Assembly: GCA_013396915.1 (NCBI GenBank)
Contig: VWZL01000525.1
Span: 218,617-282,616, forward strand
From: Stercorarius parasiticus
Taxonomy: Eukaryota; Chordata; Aves; Charadriiformes; Stercorariidae
DNA: 64,000 nucleotides
Direction: 5' to 3'
The translations under genes were made by a program, and so were the position numbers. Positions 23,301 to 37,288 of the stretch are shown here, one piece after another; positions within the stretch are counted from its first letter, which is position 1, and every line of letters begins with the position of its first letter. The notes beneath the pieces were generated by a model that worked only from the letters and a program-made list of their open reading frames with translations, was not told the origin of the DNA and did no database searches.

Positions 23301-26300
23301 CAGGACGCCCACGCTGTCCCACACGGGTCTGGAGCCCCAGAGCCCTTGGCGGTGGCCGCACGTCCCAGCCCAGGACGGTGACACCGGGCAGGCGCCTTCC
23401 CCGCGGGACCACGCTCCAAGGGCAGCTCCTTCCCTTCCAGAGCGGGCTCACAAGAGCGTCTGTGGCACAGAAAACCGAGCCCGCGCACGGCAGGGGCCGC
23501 GTGTGACATTCCAAGGGAGGAACGAGCCAGCCCCTCGGCCGGGGCAGTGACGGCTTTGGAAAGTGCCGAGAGGAGCAATGGAACAGCCGTTCCCAGCCCC
23601 AGTGGCGTTAAAAACCCGCGCGTGAAGAGCGAGACCACAGCCTGCTGCTCCCGCCCCGTCTCCTTCCCCTCAAGCCTTGTCAGAAAACCACACCGATAAA
23701 GTCAAGGTACGAACAGAACTGATCCGATTACGCCAGCAAAACCTCTTTGCTCTTACTTGGGGCAAGACTGACTTTTTCAGTTTATTTTGTAACTACCAAC
23801 GATCTTTAAACTGGATTATGCTGGGGATCTGCGTAGCCGGGAGGGATGTGTCGGCTTGAGGATTATTGCCCTGCTGGAGCTTCTGCACGTCCAGACAAGG
23901 CTCGAGTAACAGGGACGGGACAGACCCTGCTCCCAGCGCGACCCCTCAGGGCACGCAGCTCCCACCCGTTTCACGCTGCGTCCCCAGAGTTAAAAAACGG
24001 GCAGAAATCCCTTTCCCAGCCCAGGAGATGGAAGCAGGCGGTGGGGGCTGGGCGCTGATGGACCAGTCGGCCCGGGGAGGGGGGATGATCCCCGCTCCAG
24101 CGCCTGGGCTGCAACGGGAGAAGCCAACCTCTGCCGCCCCGCCGGCACACACGCACCGAGCGGGGGGAACACGCGGAAGCCAGGGTGGTTCTTGGGCTAC
24201 AACCACCGCCAACGCCTGTGCAGCACGATGGAAACACTGGGAGGAATTTGTGCGTAGGGTTTTGGGGTTTGTTTTTGAGATTTCAGTTATAGATTCAAAA
24301 ATTTGACTTTATTTCTAATGCTTAAATCCTCTTCGTCACTGGATGTCTGAGCTGTGCTGCATCGTTAGAAAGGAGGGGTCACCGCTCCCCAGTAAATTAA
24401 CGACAAGCAAAACGTTAATTTTTTAGGAGAGAAGAGGAAGACGCGCTGCAGCCCCTGCTCCCTCACACCGCCGATGCTGCTCGGGAGGCGGCCGGCTCTG
24501 CTGGGCAGGGAAGGAAACGCCTCTGTTACGATGTGATGACATCCGCAACTCTCTTTCTCACCACCAAATGAATCACCACCCGCTCCTGGCAAACCCCGCT
24601 GCTTCCCAGGCGGTTATTTCTGGTCTTTCCCAACAGCTCAGGGGTTCCCGGGCGGGGGGAGCGCAGCAGCACAGTCAAAGGGGGAGAAAAGGAAAGGCTG
24701 AGGACCCCTCACAAACCAGCTGTCCCACCTATTTTGTTAATATTGCTTCATCTTAAAAAGGCCTTTGGATTAAAAGTGAATTCAGTGCTTTGCCATCAAA
24801 AAAGATACAACGATCTGTTACCTGACTGAGGTGCAGGATGGCCCCCCCCCGCCCCCCACAGCGACAACACGGGACCGGAGGGGGCTAGTGAACCCCACGG
24901 GCTTGGTTTCCCAAGAGAAACACCACATAAACCCTCGATGGGATGCGGACATGTTGCAATACCTCAAACTGCAGATTGGCGTGTGCTTCGTTAGCCAGCC
25001 TGATGTCAGTTCTCGAGAACAGAGTACCATTTTGAAACTGCTTTAATTTCCATTAATCCAAGGGAATGGATTTTGAAGGCTGAAAGCGAGGAGGAGCATC
25101 CCTGGCCGTGTCCCAGGCTCGGGTCGGAGGGGTGCGGAGCCCCGTCCCCAGCCCCAGCCCGGCCCGGGACCGCGGCTGCGCAGACCCCGAGCGGGGACGA
25201 GCCCCATTTGGTATTGAAAAACACAGAGACACCCACAGCGGGCTCACGCGAGGCCCAACAAGACACTTGTTTTCCTGTCCCTACCCTTAGCTAAATATAA
25301 AATCTCTAGAAATTCGCCAAGTCTGCCTATCGGGGAGGTTGGATGAGCACAGAAAAAGCTTCCTAGAAAGCCTCAGGACCGAGGGTGACGCTCGGTGCAC
25401 TCCACTCGCGTCCCGGGCTGTCACAGCCGATGGCTCCCAGCTGCGGGATGGCGCTTCCCGGCTCACTCAAACGCCTCATAACGAAGCAGGGCTCTGCCGA
25501 GTCCCGGCAGGCCAGGCATGAAATGCAGTTCAGCACGTGTTTGTGATCTCTGCTTTAAATGGTTCCTGGGATTCCCCATCATCGCAGTTACTGAGTTGTT
25601 TTAGTGATTTAAATTCTGGACTCCTACGGTTAGAACAGTTGCCTTTTTGAGTATTTACCAGTGGCAAATCAAGACACTACTTTCCTTAAAACAAGGTTAC
25701 TGCAACTGCCTCCTTGAAGCGGAGAGGATATGCAAATCAGAAACTCCAGCCAATATTGCACAACCCAGTACGCCTTCTGGAAACGGCCCGCTCACGAGGG
25801 AAAGGCAATTACTTGAAAGGCTGGTACAACGTTTTAACACCTTCCTATTCTGAAAAATTCAAACTAAAATTTCGAGCAACCAAGCGCGCCCCGTCAGGGA
25901 TCCCTGCCTCGGTGCTCCCATCAGTCAGCACAAACCTTTCCTTTCTTGATTATCCAGTTCTTCTCTTTGTCAAGAGAAGCCCAAGCTCAGGCTGAGGTTT
26001 TGCCGGGGGTTCGCTCCCCCATCTAGAGCAGAGCTCAGCAGAGATGCTGGAGAGCAGGCTGGGGTTAATGAAACTGCAGTACAGGTCAAACGCTATCTCC
26101 TAAAAGACTGAAAAAATATTTTTAAACAAAATAATGTGACATATTTACATAATTCCTTAAGTGCAAACTCTTGTCACAATTCACGTAGTTGAGCTCAATT
26201 TAGACTCACTGTACAAGAAGGTGCTCTTTCTTTAATGAAAGAAGAACTCTACTCTGTATTCCTGATTCGGTAACGTGTCTCTTGTGCAAGGCAGTAAATT

Positions 26301-26374
26301 TCCTGTTTCTTCCCATTGTACTTCTGAAAGCAAACCCCAAATCAAGCCATCCTCTTCCCCACCTCCCGTCCCGG

Positions 26375-28768
26375 TTACCGCACCACGAGGCAGGAGACAC
26401 AGAGCTTAGAGGGGCCAATGCAGTCATCATGGCAGAAGGCACCGCAGCCCTTGCACATGATCATGGCTTTCAACCTGCAGTAACATTTGGAAGGGGAATC
26501 CTCCATGCCGTTGTCTTCAGCGAAGGCTTGAACGGGGATGGTCTGACCGTGGCTGCCAGAGTTCATAGCTTGGCTGGTGGGAATGGTGGTTACAGTCACG
26601 GAAAAGGACATGACGTTCCCCATGCTACTGGACAACTGATTGCATTCTGACAGCCCGCTCATGAGAGACCCTTGGTTCACGTCCGGGGAGGTGGAGACAT
26701 TTATTGTCCCGCTGTAACTGGGCCGGATGAGCTGCGCTGCAGCGCTTCCAGAGAGCTTTGGAGGGTGCGCAGGAGAGAGCAGCGGAGGCTGCTGCTGCGC
26801 AGAGTCCGAGGACGGGACAGAAGGACTGAAAAGCTCCGGGTTGCTGTGCATTTTCCCCCTCATTGCATGGGCCATTTGCTCTTGAGCGGCTTGAATAAAA
26901 TCTCGTGCTAACGTAGTTCCGTCAAAGGCCTGAACGTTCTCCTTGCTGCCTGCTGCCTGCTGAGACGTGGCTGCTTCGGTCTTTACACCCTTTTTAGCAA
27001 GGGTGCTGTGATCCGACGGATTTATGCTATGTGGTACCTGTTCTCTTTCGCACTGACCAGAAACCTGGGCAGCCTGGGGCTCCTCTTTTACAGTCGTACG
27101 CTCACGTTCATCACCAGTACTCTCATCATCTGCATCCCCTTCATCGCTGCTGCTGCCCTGGCCAGCTGTCTCCTCATATTCCCCAAATTCCGCTTTGGGA
27201 GCATCAGCAGGACTGTTCAGACACGAGCGGTTTTCAGGGTTCAAGGAGAAGCCTCTCCTCAAACTCTCCGAACCACGACCGTAGGTGGAAATGTTGAGCA
27301 GGTAATGACCAGACATGGCAGGCTTGGATGTCCTTCTGCCCATGAAACCCAGCATAAATCGCTGGCTGGTGGAGCTGTTCTCTAACTGGAAACCTGAGTG
27401 GGTGAGGTTCAGTTGTGAAGGCTGAAGGACCGGCAACAAATTCTGCCTCTGGACCCTCTTGATAAGAGTCTGAAGGATCTGCTCTTGCGTTGTTTTGCTG
27501 AGCGCCTCGTGGCACTGGTGCTGGTCAAGACCGGGGTCCTTTCCCGAGGGGAGCGGAAAGGTCCTTGGAATGTGAGGCAGAGGCCTGTTCTGGCAAAAGA
27601 TCTTCCCAAGCTGTTGTGTGGGTAAACTCGATTGTCTTTCACCACCCTCGGCTCCAGCGCCACCTCCGGCTACACTTGGAGCGCTGGATGCTGCCGCTGC
27701 CCCTTTTTCTTCAGAAGCTAATGGGACCGGTTTCATCTCTGCTTTGGTGAGAGGCTTCGGCAGGATTTGCTCCAGAGGGACATTCTTGCCTTGAAGAAGC
27801 TGGGTGACCAAAGGGTTGTTCGCAGGAATACTGGAGCTTGGTTTTGGGAGGGCCCCGCTTGAGCTTGCGTGAGTTTTAAGGCTGGGTGCTCCTGGGGAGG
27901 TGCTAGAGGGTGGGACAGATGCAACCACACCTCCAGCCTGGGCTTCTGAGCTCACGGATGTCAGTGAAGACATGGGAGGGGAAGGAGATTTGCTTTTAGA
28001 AACATCTAAGCTGGTCCCTCCTAAGGCCGTGGGTGCTACCTTAGTTACGTTTGTGCTGGTGTCTGCTGTGGACACGGTGACACAGCCTGTCCCATCCCTG
28101 ACAGCTGGTGCCCCACAGGCCTGGCTCAGACCTGCCGGAGCAGAAGGTGCTTTCTCTTGTTTGTCACCGCTACCAGCATACGGGGAGCCTGAAACCTGAC
28201 TTACAGTCATACTGGGGGGGCTCTGGTTTGTCCTGTGGATTTTCTCTAATGCCGACACCGCTGCTGGGGGGGAGCTGGTGCCCGCGCTGCTGGCTGGAGT
28301 TCTGGGCTGCAGCGCGGAAGTCTGCTGTAGTTGTGCTCGAGAAGGATCGTGAGATGGTGCCGGGCCCGGGGCCTGGGTCTCCATTTGGGTATGTGTCCCT
28401 GGACAATGGGGAAGAAACCTTCTCGAACTTCCCCCGCTTCCAGTTCCTGCCAGTTCCAGTGCATTTCCTCGAATTCCAGTTTCGTTGGTTCCGCTTGCCG
28501 CTGCGTTACTCTTCTCTCCTCCACCGCCCGGTGGACCCCCGCCCGGTCCTGGCCCCGGGACAGCCCCCCCTGTCGAGGCGGCGGCAGCGGCGGCGGCGGC
28601 GGCGGCGGCCGCTGCCCTCTGAGCCTTGGCTTGTTGGGCTCTTGCCTTGATGTCTGCCAAAGTTCTGGCCCCTGTTCTTCCCGGACTGGTAAATGAGATG
28701 GGGAAACGTGCCCTGGGAGAGACCTGGCCCGCAGGAAATGGCATCGGGGAGATTCTGGAAACAGGAAT
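26375..28768 (-). CDS. ASXL2: ASXL2 last coding exon: polyalanine, NR box, PHD finger, stop
   Basis: A 2,394-bp exon (797 residues plus TAA) with acceptor TGTTTCAG|ATTCC. It begins [23 protein letters not shown] is followed by a 13-Ala run at exon residues 52-64 and a Gly/Pro-rich stretch. [14 protein letters not shown] (LVTQLL at residues 320-325) is a nuclear-receptor-box-like motif in the ASXM2 region. [14 protein letters not shown] and [14 protein letters not shown] mark the next conserved block at about 468-495. An acidic Ser/Asp/Glu patch precedes VKEE (560-563), a sumoylation-type motif. Residues 762-797 are the atypical PHD finger: C-x-C, C-x2-C, H-x2-C, C-x2-C, ending SCLVVR. No frameshift or premature stop is seen. 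Alternative frames here are shadows. Confidence 0.98.
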   Translation of the reverse strand: MPVSRISPMPFPAGQVSPRARFPISFTSPGRTGARTLADIKARAQQAKAQRAAAAAAAAAAAAASTGGAVPGPGPGGGPPGGGGEKSNAAASGTNETGIRGNALELAGTGSGGSSRRFLPHCPGTHTQMETQAPGPAPSHDPSRAQLQQTSALQPRTPASSAGTSSPPAAVSALEKIHRTNQSPPSMTVSQVSGSPYAGSGDKQEKAPSAPAGLSQACGAPAVRDGTGCVTVSTADTSTNVTKVAPTALGGTSLDVSKSKSPSPPMSSLTSVSSEAQAGGVVASVPPSSTSPGAPSLKTHASSSGALPKPSSSIPANNPLVTQLLQGKNVPLEQILPKPLTKAEMKPVPLASEEKGAAAASSAPSVAGGGAGAEGGERQSSLPTQQLGKIFCQNRPLPHIPRTFPLPSGKDPGLDQHQCHEALSKTTQEQILQTLIKRVQRQNLLPVLQPSQLNLTHSGFQLENSSTSQRFMLGFMGRRTSKPAMSGHYLLNISTYGRGSESLRRGFSLNPENRSCLNSPADAPKAEFGEYEETAGQGSSSDEGDADDESTGDERERTTVKEEPQAAQVSGQCEREQVPHSINPSDHSTLAKKGVKTEAATSQQAAGSKENVQAFDGTTLARDFIQAAQEQMAHAMRGKMHSNPELFSPSVPSSDSAQQQPPLLSPAHPPKLSGSAAAQLIRPSYSGTINVSTSPDVNQGSLMSGLSECNQLSSSMGNVMSFSVTVTTIPTSQAMNSGSHGQTIPVQAFAEDNGMEDSPSKCYCRLKAMIMCKGCGAFCHDDCIGPSKLCVSCLVVR

Positions 28769-30938
28769 CTGAAACAGAGGAGAAGAGCACAACTGAGATA
28801 TGGGAACACTTAATCCATGAATTTAAGAACTGAACTGTTTATAGTTGTAGTCTTAGAGAAATAATTGTAGTTTTGGAGAAATCCCTCTTCTCCCTCCCTG
28901 AGCTAAATAATAAAAGACGCGTACGATCTCTGCTGTCCGGCACAGCTCAAGAGAGTCTCTTACCATCTCAGTGACTCAGACCGGGAGCTTGTCCCTTGCA
29001 GCCGCAGGCTACAACAGCGCACCCGTACTCTAACCCTGTCAAGCCCCCTCAGAAAAGGGAGGCTGTAAGGTTGTTCCAGACTCAGCACCTATTGTCCCTT
29101 GTTCTAGGTTTCATACTTCATTCGTACGTCACTTATGTCCTTTTAAAGGTTTCTGTTGACATTCTGCTTGATGTTGTGCCGCTCTGCTACCCCTACGTGT
29201 TTGCACGTCTCCTCACTGGCTTTACCCAGAGCAATAACAATCCCTCTGCCGTGTAGCTGTGGGGAAAACGCCAATACTTCAGTCCTGTCTTCCAAAACAC
29301 ATTCCCCACTCCCCTCTTCGTTCCAGTTGACTTTCTGCAAGTTTGTGCTTTCTAATGCAAGCGATGGGAAGAGCGCGCTGATGTTAGTGCTCTCCTGTCT
29401 CCATTGCACGGATTGAAGCCAGTATATTTTAAGGTTACATTTATTTTCACACACCTGCAACACCTCACTGCCTCCTCTGCTCGTTAACCCGCTCACCACT
29501 TCTTTCTTTTTTGAGGAATGACGTGCCTCCTGCCTTACAGGGAGACTATTTGTGATCGCCCTTAAATTCACTCTAGTATTAAATTAAATCCCATGTTTAT
29601 TGCACTGGAAGGCCAACCTTTCTTCCTGTAGGATATTTCAGGCAGGTCTCTTTTATTGACAGTCTTCCCCCAATTTTCTGTCACTAACAAATTTTATTAA
29701 TGCTTTTGTACCTCTGTGCCATACTTATTAACATAGTGTGAATAATGAACCATTGTAAAAATGCTGTGCTTGTGTACTTCCTCGTATAAAGGAGTCTTAA
29801 CAGGAGAGCAGAGCTCTTAGGACATATAGAAATACAGTAATTAGGCAGTTTTCCATCTACAACTTCTGCCTAAGGCCCCAAACCAGGGAGCTGAACTTTA
29901 ACCAGAGCAAATTCTGGGGGAAAAAGCACAGGCTCTGTGCTACAGAAACGGCTTTTCTATTCACACAGTCACACGGGACTGCAAAAAAGATTTCTGTGCT
30001 GGTTCGTCCATTTACTATCTGCTGTCGAGCAGAACATCCCTGAAGAATCAGTGACGTCGTACACTGCAAACTTGTGATCATTTTCTGAGACAGTATCAAA
30101 GGGCTGAACTGAGGGGGTTTGTTACTTACCGGGGGGGTTTCCTGGCAGCTCAGCAGTAGGTGTGTGGGCCTATGACTGGGATCTCAAGGGCAAGAGCACG
30201 ACACCATCCAGGCCAAAGCGGGACCGTTCCTGCCATGCTTCCCGCCCATCTGCCCTATCCCGGTGGCGACGGGTTGCCTGTTCCCTTTCCCAGGTAGGTT
30301 CTTGCTAAGTCTCAGCAGCCAAAAGCCTTTCGGAATTGAGATATTCCCTAAATCGGTCTCTCCTGCTGCCTGGTCTGACACCACACTGCATTCAGCTGGT
30401 GTAAGTGAGAACTGCATTATTTCTACGTGGTCTTTTTTTAAACACGGGTCAATAATTTAAGTTTCTGGAGCTGATAGAACAGAGGAAGCTGCTGGTAGCA
30501 TTCTCTCTGGACCTGTTACTGTACTGCTGGGGGTACTCACACCTCTGCAAAGCTCTGCGCGCTCCTGGGCGACAACTGGCTTTGCTGTTATAGTCTCGCA
30601 GCTCCTCCGCAGCTCTCCCGTTTCCAACAAGAGCCGCAGTGCTCCTGTTAGACCCTGTCTCGGGCTTTTGCACAATTCTCTGAGCTTCTGGCACAAAAGA
30701 TCTTTTAGCGCATGTGTACGAGAGATATTTAACTGAAGCATCGGTGATTAGCCAGCCAGCAGATTCCCTGTAGCAAACAGCTGAGCTCTTACATTTTTGG
30801 ATGAAGTATTTCCATCGCTATAATAAGCAAGTACCATAATTTACAAACACGACTAGAACCGAACGGACAAAGCGGTTCTGTGAGGGCCACCAGCTGAAGC
30901 GACCCACGTAACGGGGATCTGTCCTCATTTCTCTTTAC
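28769..30938 (-). other. ASXL2 last intron
   Basis: Donor GTAAAG and acceptor CAG bound a 2,170-bp intron. I see no CR1 copy and no convincing extra exon. A donor-like CG|GTAAGTAAC on the minus strand near 30130-30140 has no matching conserved open frame. Confidence 0.85.
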
Positions 30939-31656
30939 CTTGAGTGGGGGCACCCGTGGCACCGGGGTCCCTGCCGCAGGAAAGGACTGGGGTGGGGCCC
31001 GAAACGCCTGGCGGTGCTGGCAGTTCTCCATCATGCGGGGCTTTTTTTCAGGAGTGTTCAGAGCTTCTTCGCGACTCTCTGACTTCCTCTTATGGGCTTC
31101 AATGCTGACTTCCATTTCTTCGCTTACAGGGGGCTTCTTTTCTGGTGGTTCTGGGGCAATCACTGGACTTTTCACGTCGGCTACTACTTCACCTGCTTCG
31201 GGGCTCTTTGGTTTATTCGGGGCCAAAACTGAGGTACTGACAGTCTCTCTCGCGAGCACTTCCTTCGAGACAGAGTGCTTTCTCTCTTCTTCGGGCTTTT
31301 GACTAATGGCAGTTTGTGGTTTCTCCGGAATGGCTTCTGCCGGGACCCTCTCTTTGACAGGCAGAGAGCGGTCGCCAGGTTTCACTGTGCACCCACTCGG
31401 GGAAACCGAGGCCTCCGCGGGTTTGGCTGCTTTGGGCTGCGTGTCCTCTCTTCTTTCCTCTCCCGCTCTTTTCATCGCTGGTGCTTCCTGGACTGCTTGT
31501 GCTTTAGACTCCAGGGGAGAAGGAACCTCCTCTTTGAGCGGCGCCAGAGTGGCTGGCGCGCATTTTGGCTGTTCAGCTGCTGCATTTTCAGGCTCTGTCT
31601 CGGCAGGGCTGGTGTTTGCTGTCAGTCTCTTCGACTCTTCAGGACTTAGTCCAGAA
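30939..31656 (-). CDS. ASXL2: ASXL2 long penultimate exon, disordered middle region
   Basis: A 718-bp exon with acceptor TTGACAG|TTCTGG and donor CTCAAG|GTAAAG. The open frame extends upstream of the first internal ATG to the acceptor. It reads [13 protein letters not shown], directly continuing ESYYGQS from the preceding exon. It encodes 239 residues rich in Pro, Glu, Lys and Ser, including KRKSESREE, a basic patch [16 protein letters not shown] and a final PRVPPLK. In vertebrates this segment is disordered and evolves fast, and most of it differs from the mammalian sequence. PRVPPLK is the conserved bridge to [11 protein letters not shown] in the last exon. No domain is recognised. Confidence 0.95.
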
Positions 31657-34038
<2,382 letters not shown>

Positions 34039-34198
34039 TTATCTTCCCAAAAAGCTGTGGATAAAATGCATCAGGATAACCACAGGAGCCTTCCTGCCTA
34101 CAGGTGTGAGTGTCATCTCACAGAAGTCCCCTCCTCAGCCTGTGACACTGCAGCCCTGCCTGTGGAACTTCAGCCTTTCTCCTGAGCTGCAACGTGTT

Positions 34199-34845
34199 TC
34201 ATAGAATGGTTTGGGCTGGAAGGAATCTTAAAGATCATCTAGTCCACCCCCTTGCCCTGGGCAGGGACACCTCCCACCAGCCCTGGTTGCTCCAAGCCCC
34301 GGCCAACCTGGCCTTGAACCCCTCCAGGGATGGGGCAGCCACAGCTTCTCGGGGCAACCTGGGCCAGGGGCTCACCCCCCTCACACCAAAGAAGTTCTTC
34401 CCCAGATCTCATCTCAGTCTCCCCTCTTGCAGTGTAAAACCCTTCCCCTTCGTCCCATGGCTGCCCTCCCTGCTCCAGAGTCCCTCCCCAGCTTTCCTGG
34501 AGCCCCTTGAGGGACTGGCAGGGGCTGGAAGGTCTCCCCGGAGCCTTCTCTTCTCCAGGCTGAACCCCCCCAGCTCTCTCAGCCTGTCCTCCCAGCAGAG
34601 GGGCTCCAGCCCTCCCAGCAGCTCCGGGGCCTCCTCTGGCCCCGCTCCAACAGCTCCGTGTCTCTCCTGTGCTGAGGCCCCCGAGCTGGAGGCAGCACTG
34701 CAGGGGGGTCTCCCCCGAGCGGAGCAGAGGGGCAGAATCCCCCCCTGGCCCTGCTGCCCACGCTGCTGGGGATGCAGCCCAGGCTGCGGGGGGTATGGTG
34801 CCGGCTCATGGCCAGCTTCTCATCCACCAACACCAACTAGTCCCT
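34199..34845 (-). mobile_element. CR1 LINE, 3' part, in ASXL2 intron
   Basis: Begins TCATAGAATGGTTTGGGCTG and runs through the reverse complement of the CR1 3' region (CATCCCTGGAGGGGTTCAAG) into ORF2 sequence. In the same direction as ASXL2. Confidence 0.9.
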
Positions 34846-36006
34846 CTCTGCTGCCTGCTCCTGCAGGCAACAGCTTCATTCCTTGACAGTCACAACCCCT
34901 TTCCCTGCCCGTGTCCCGATAAATGCTTTATGTGAAACACCGCTTATTAAACAAATACCTATCCACACACAAACCTATGTGTATGTATGCATGCACTGTG
35001 TAACTGCCATTTTCGGAAGGATGTGAAGCCATTGCCCAGGCAGACGGCAGAGCAATATGGCACCTTGCACCGACAGTGGTGGATGGCCGTGGCGAAGGTT
35101 GCACGCAACAACATCAGAGACTTCTTGCCCAGCACAAATGACAGAAAATATTTCGGGTAATGGATGCTGTTCTGTCGCAGGCAGGTGGGGAAAAACAAAA
35201 CCCCCTCTCACACATCTGAAGCGCACGTTTCACACATATGTGTATTGTGGTTTGTCAGAAACGTTTCCTCGTGTCAAGTCTGAACCTTCCCCGATGCAGT
35301 TTGAACCATTAAAGTTTGTAAGGTCATATGTTAATATTTTAAGAGTTCATCATTAGACAAGAAAGCTTGTTTTTTTAACACAACTGCAGTGCTTTGGTGA
35401 TAGACACGTGGCCTTGAGCCTCAAGATTTCGTTCATTCTCAAGGTTCCTCTTGTTCACACATTTTGTTTGTGCTCTTTAGCACTGGAGGAAACAGTTACT
35501 AGAATCCGATCTTTTCCAACACTGCAGTTATCAGAGGGGATGCTGTAAAGATATTAACAGAAATTGGATACTTTCATCACTGCGAAGTTTGTTTCTCAGT
35601 AATTTTCTCTAGTCAAATAAGGGGACTGCAAGAAATTCTTGCTGAGTTCGCCCTCCGTGCAGTTCTCAAAATACGTCCAAAGGAAACCGAGAGTGTGTCC
35701 CTTTTCGGTGCACTGTTACGTGTCGGTGTGAAATCAGGACAGTCATCTTTGTATTGCAGCAAGTACAGAGGGCCCAAAACACAATCTCTGGGACATCAAC
35801 TTTCTTTTCCATTTTTGTATAAACTTGGTCAGGTAAATAAATACAGAAAGTCTGTTGCATCACAATCAGCGGAATGCCTGTCTTTGCTTAGAGTAATTTA
35901 GCAACAGGGTACGAAATTGGTTCATTCAAATGTCTCTGTTGTAGCAGTGAGTGTTGGAATTTCATTCTGTGGTTATGCCACCTTTGTCCCCAGCCAGGAG
36001 ATTTAA

Positions 36007-36893
36007 CCTGCTTAACCAACCTGATCTCCTTCTATGACCACGTGACCCTCCTTCTGGACGCGGGGAAGGCTGTGGACATTGTCTGTCTGGGCTTTGGTAA
36101 GGCCTTTGACACCGTCCCCCACAGCATTCTCCTGGAGAAGCTGGCGAATCATGGCATAGACAAGTGCACTCTTGGCTGGGTTAAAAACCGGCTGGATGGC
36201 CGTGCCCGGAGAGTTGGGATTAATGGGGTGAAATCCTCTTGGCGGCCGGTCACCAGCGGTGTCCCTCAGGGCTCAGTTTTGGGGCCGGTTTTATTCAATG
36301 TCTTTATCAATGATCTGGATGAGGGGACTGAGTGCACCCTCAGTAAGTTCACAGACGCCACCAAACTAGGTGGGAGTGTTGATCTGCTTNNNNNNNNNNN
36401 NNNNNNNNNNNNNNNNNNNNNNNNNNNNNNNNNNNNNNNNNNNNNNNNNNNNNNNNNNNNNNNNNNNNNNNNNNNNNNNNNNTATGAGGAGAGGCTGAGG
36501 GAACTGGGCATGTTTAGTTTGGAGAAGAGCAGGCTGAGGGGAGACCTCACTGCCCTCTACAACTACCTGAAAGGAGGTTGCAGGCGTATGGTTGGACTCG
36601 ATGATCTCAAAGGTCCTTTCCAACCATGAAGATTCTATGATTCTATGATTAAAACTAGAGATGGGATGATTCAGACTGGACGTTAGGAAGTTCTTCACCA
36701 TGAGGGTGGTGAGACACTGGAACAGGTTGCCCAGAGAGGGGGTGGAAGCCCCATCCCTGGGAGTTTTGAAGGCCAGGCTGGACGGGACTCTGAGCAACCT
36801 GGTCTAGCGGGAGGTGTCCCTGCCCAGGGCAGGGGGGTTGGAACTAGATGATCTTTAAGGTCCCTTCCAACCCTAACAATTCTATGATTCTAT
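36007..36893 (+). mobile_element. CR1 LINE with reverse-transcriptase domain, gap and nested tail
   Basis: The plus strand reads CR1 [49 protein letters not shown]. Then come 93 Ns, then [20 protein letters not shown]. At 36585-36650 a short CR1 tail ending GATTCTATGATTCTATGATT interrupts it. The 3' remainder resumes at 36651 and ends TCTATGATTCTATT. The QGSVLGP and FINDL motifs are intact, but the element is 5' truncated and not functional. Confidence 0.93.
36390..36482. other. Assembly gap of 93 N
   Basis: Run of N inside the CR1 copy, between the reverse-transcriptase region and the ORF2 C-terminus. Confidence 1.
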
Positions 36894-37191
36894 TGTCATT
36901 GCAACAAGGTTTTAAATGCATCTTTCCTTCTTTTCTCATCTCTACCAGAGACTTGCTCATTTTTCCACATGTGAAGTTCAAAAGAGAACTCCTTACTGCG
37001 GCCCCCTCTCTGACCTTGTGATTAGATAGTTCTAGGCTTGCACTTGCTCTCATGGGCCGTATTGACTACAGCTGTCTTCACCAAGTACGTCACTCCAGCG
37101 CTTCTACTTCTCCATAAAATATCTTTTACACATTCCCCAAAACACGCACTAGCCTTCTAGCGTTGTACTTGGCTGTCTGGGGAAGTTTTAC

Positions 37192-37288
37192 CTTCTGACA
37201 ACCGCTCCTTCCAGCCTTGGGCAGCTGAAGTGAAGAACTCGTTGTTGAGCGCAGAGCCACTCAGCTTCATCAAACCATCCGCCCCAAC
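37192..37288 (-). CDS. ASXL2: ASXL2 exon, DEUBAD core with NEF motif
   Basis: A 97-bp exon with acceptor TTCCAG|GTTGG and donor GAAG|GTAAAA. It encodes VGADGLMKL, then [18 protein letters not shown] and SEG. NEF within LNNEFF is the DEUBAD signature that contacts the deubiquitinase and its ubiquitin in family members of known structure. The last base G pairs with GT of the next exon to give the glycine of GEFTPEMQ. High conservation and correct phase make the call secure. Confidence 0.97.

Larger units (their letters stand above)
18855..26374 (-). other. ASXL2: Probable ASXL2 3' UTR (about 7.5 kb)
   Basis: There is no exon-like coding sequence on either strand between the ASXL2 stop and about 18,855, and no intact CR1 copy interrupts it. 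It alternates GC-rich patches (about 21.75-22.4, 23.3-23.65 and 23.9-24.2 kb) with AT-rich blocks, notably 21,170-21,730, which look like conserved 3' UTR. Several minus-strand AATAAA hexamers occur (near 24308, 23194, 22812, 21505), so shorter isoforms are possible. The last, at 18874-18879, is followed by the recognisably CR1-bearing intergenic DNA. Mammalian ASXL2 also has a very long 3' UTR. Without RNA data the limit is inferred. A single N sits at 20371. Confidence 0.6.

Noticed and set aside
26282..28696. Plus-strand and other-frame ORFs over the ASXL2 last exon
   Set aside because: Shadows of the 797-residue coding frame. No independent similarity to any protein.
30110..30150. Donor-like GTAAGTAAC on the minus strand in the last intron
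   Set aside because: No acceptor-bounded frame of ASXL2 type lies upstream of it, and the two flanking exons already join in frame.
36042..36629. 195-residue plus-strand frame as an active reverse transcriptase
   Set aside because: A CR1 fragment with a 93-N gap, missing its 5' half and with nested sequence. No complete ORF2.
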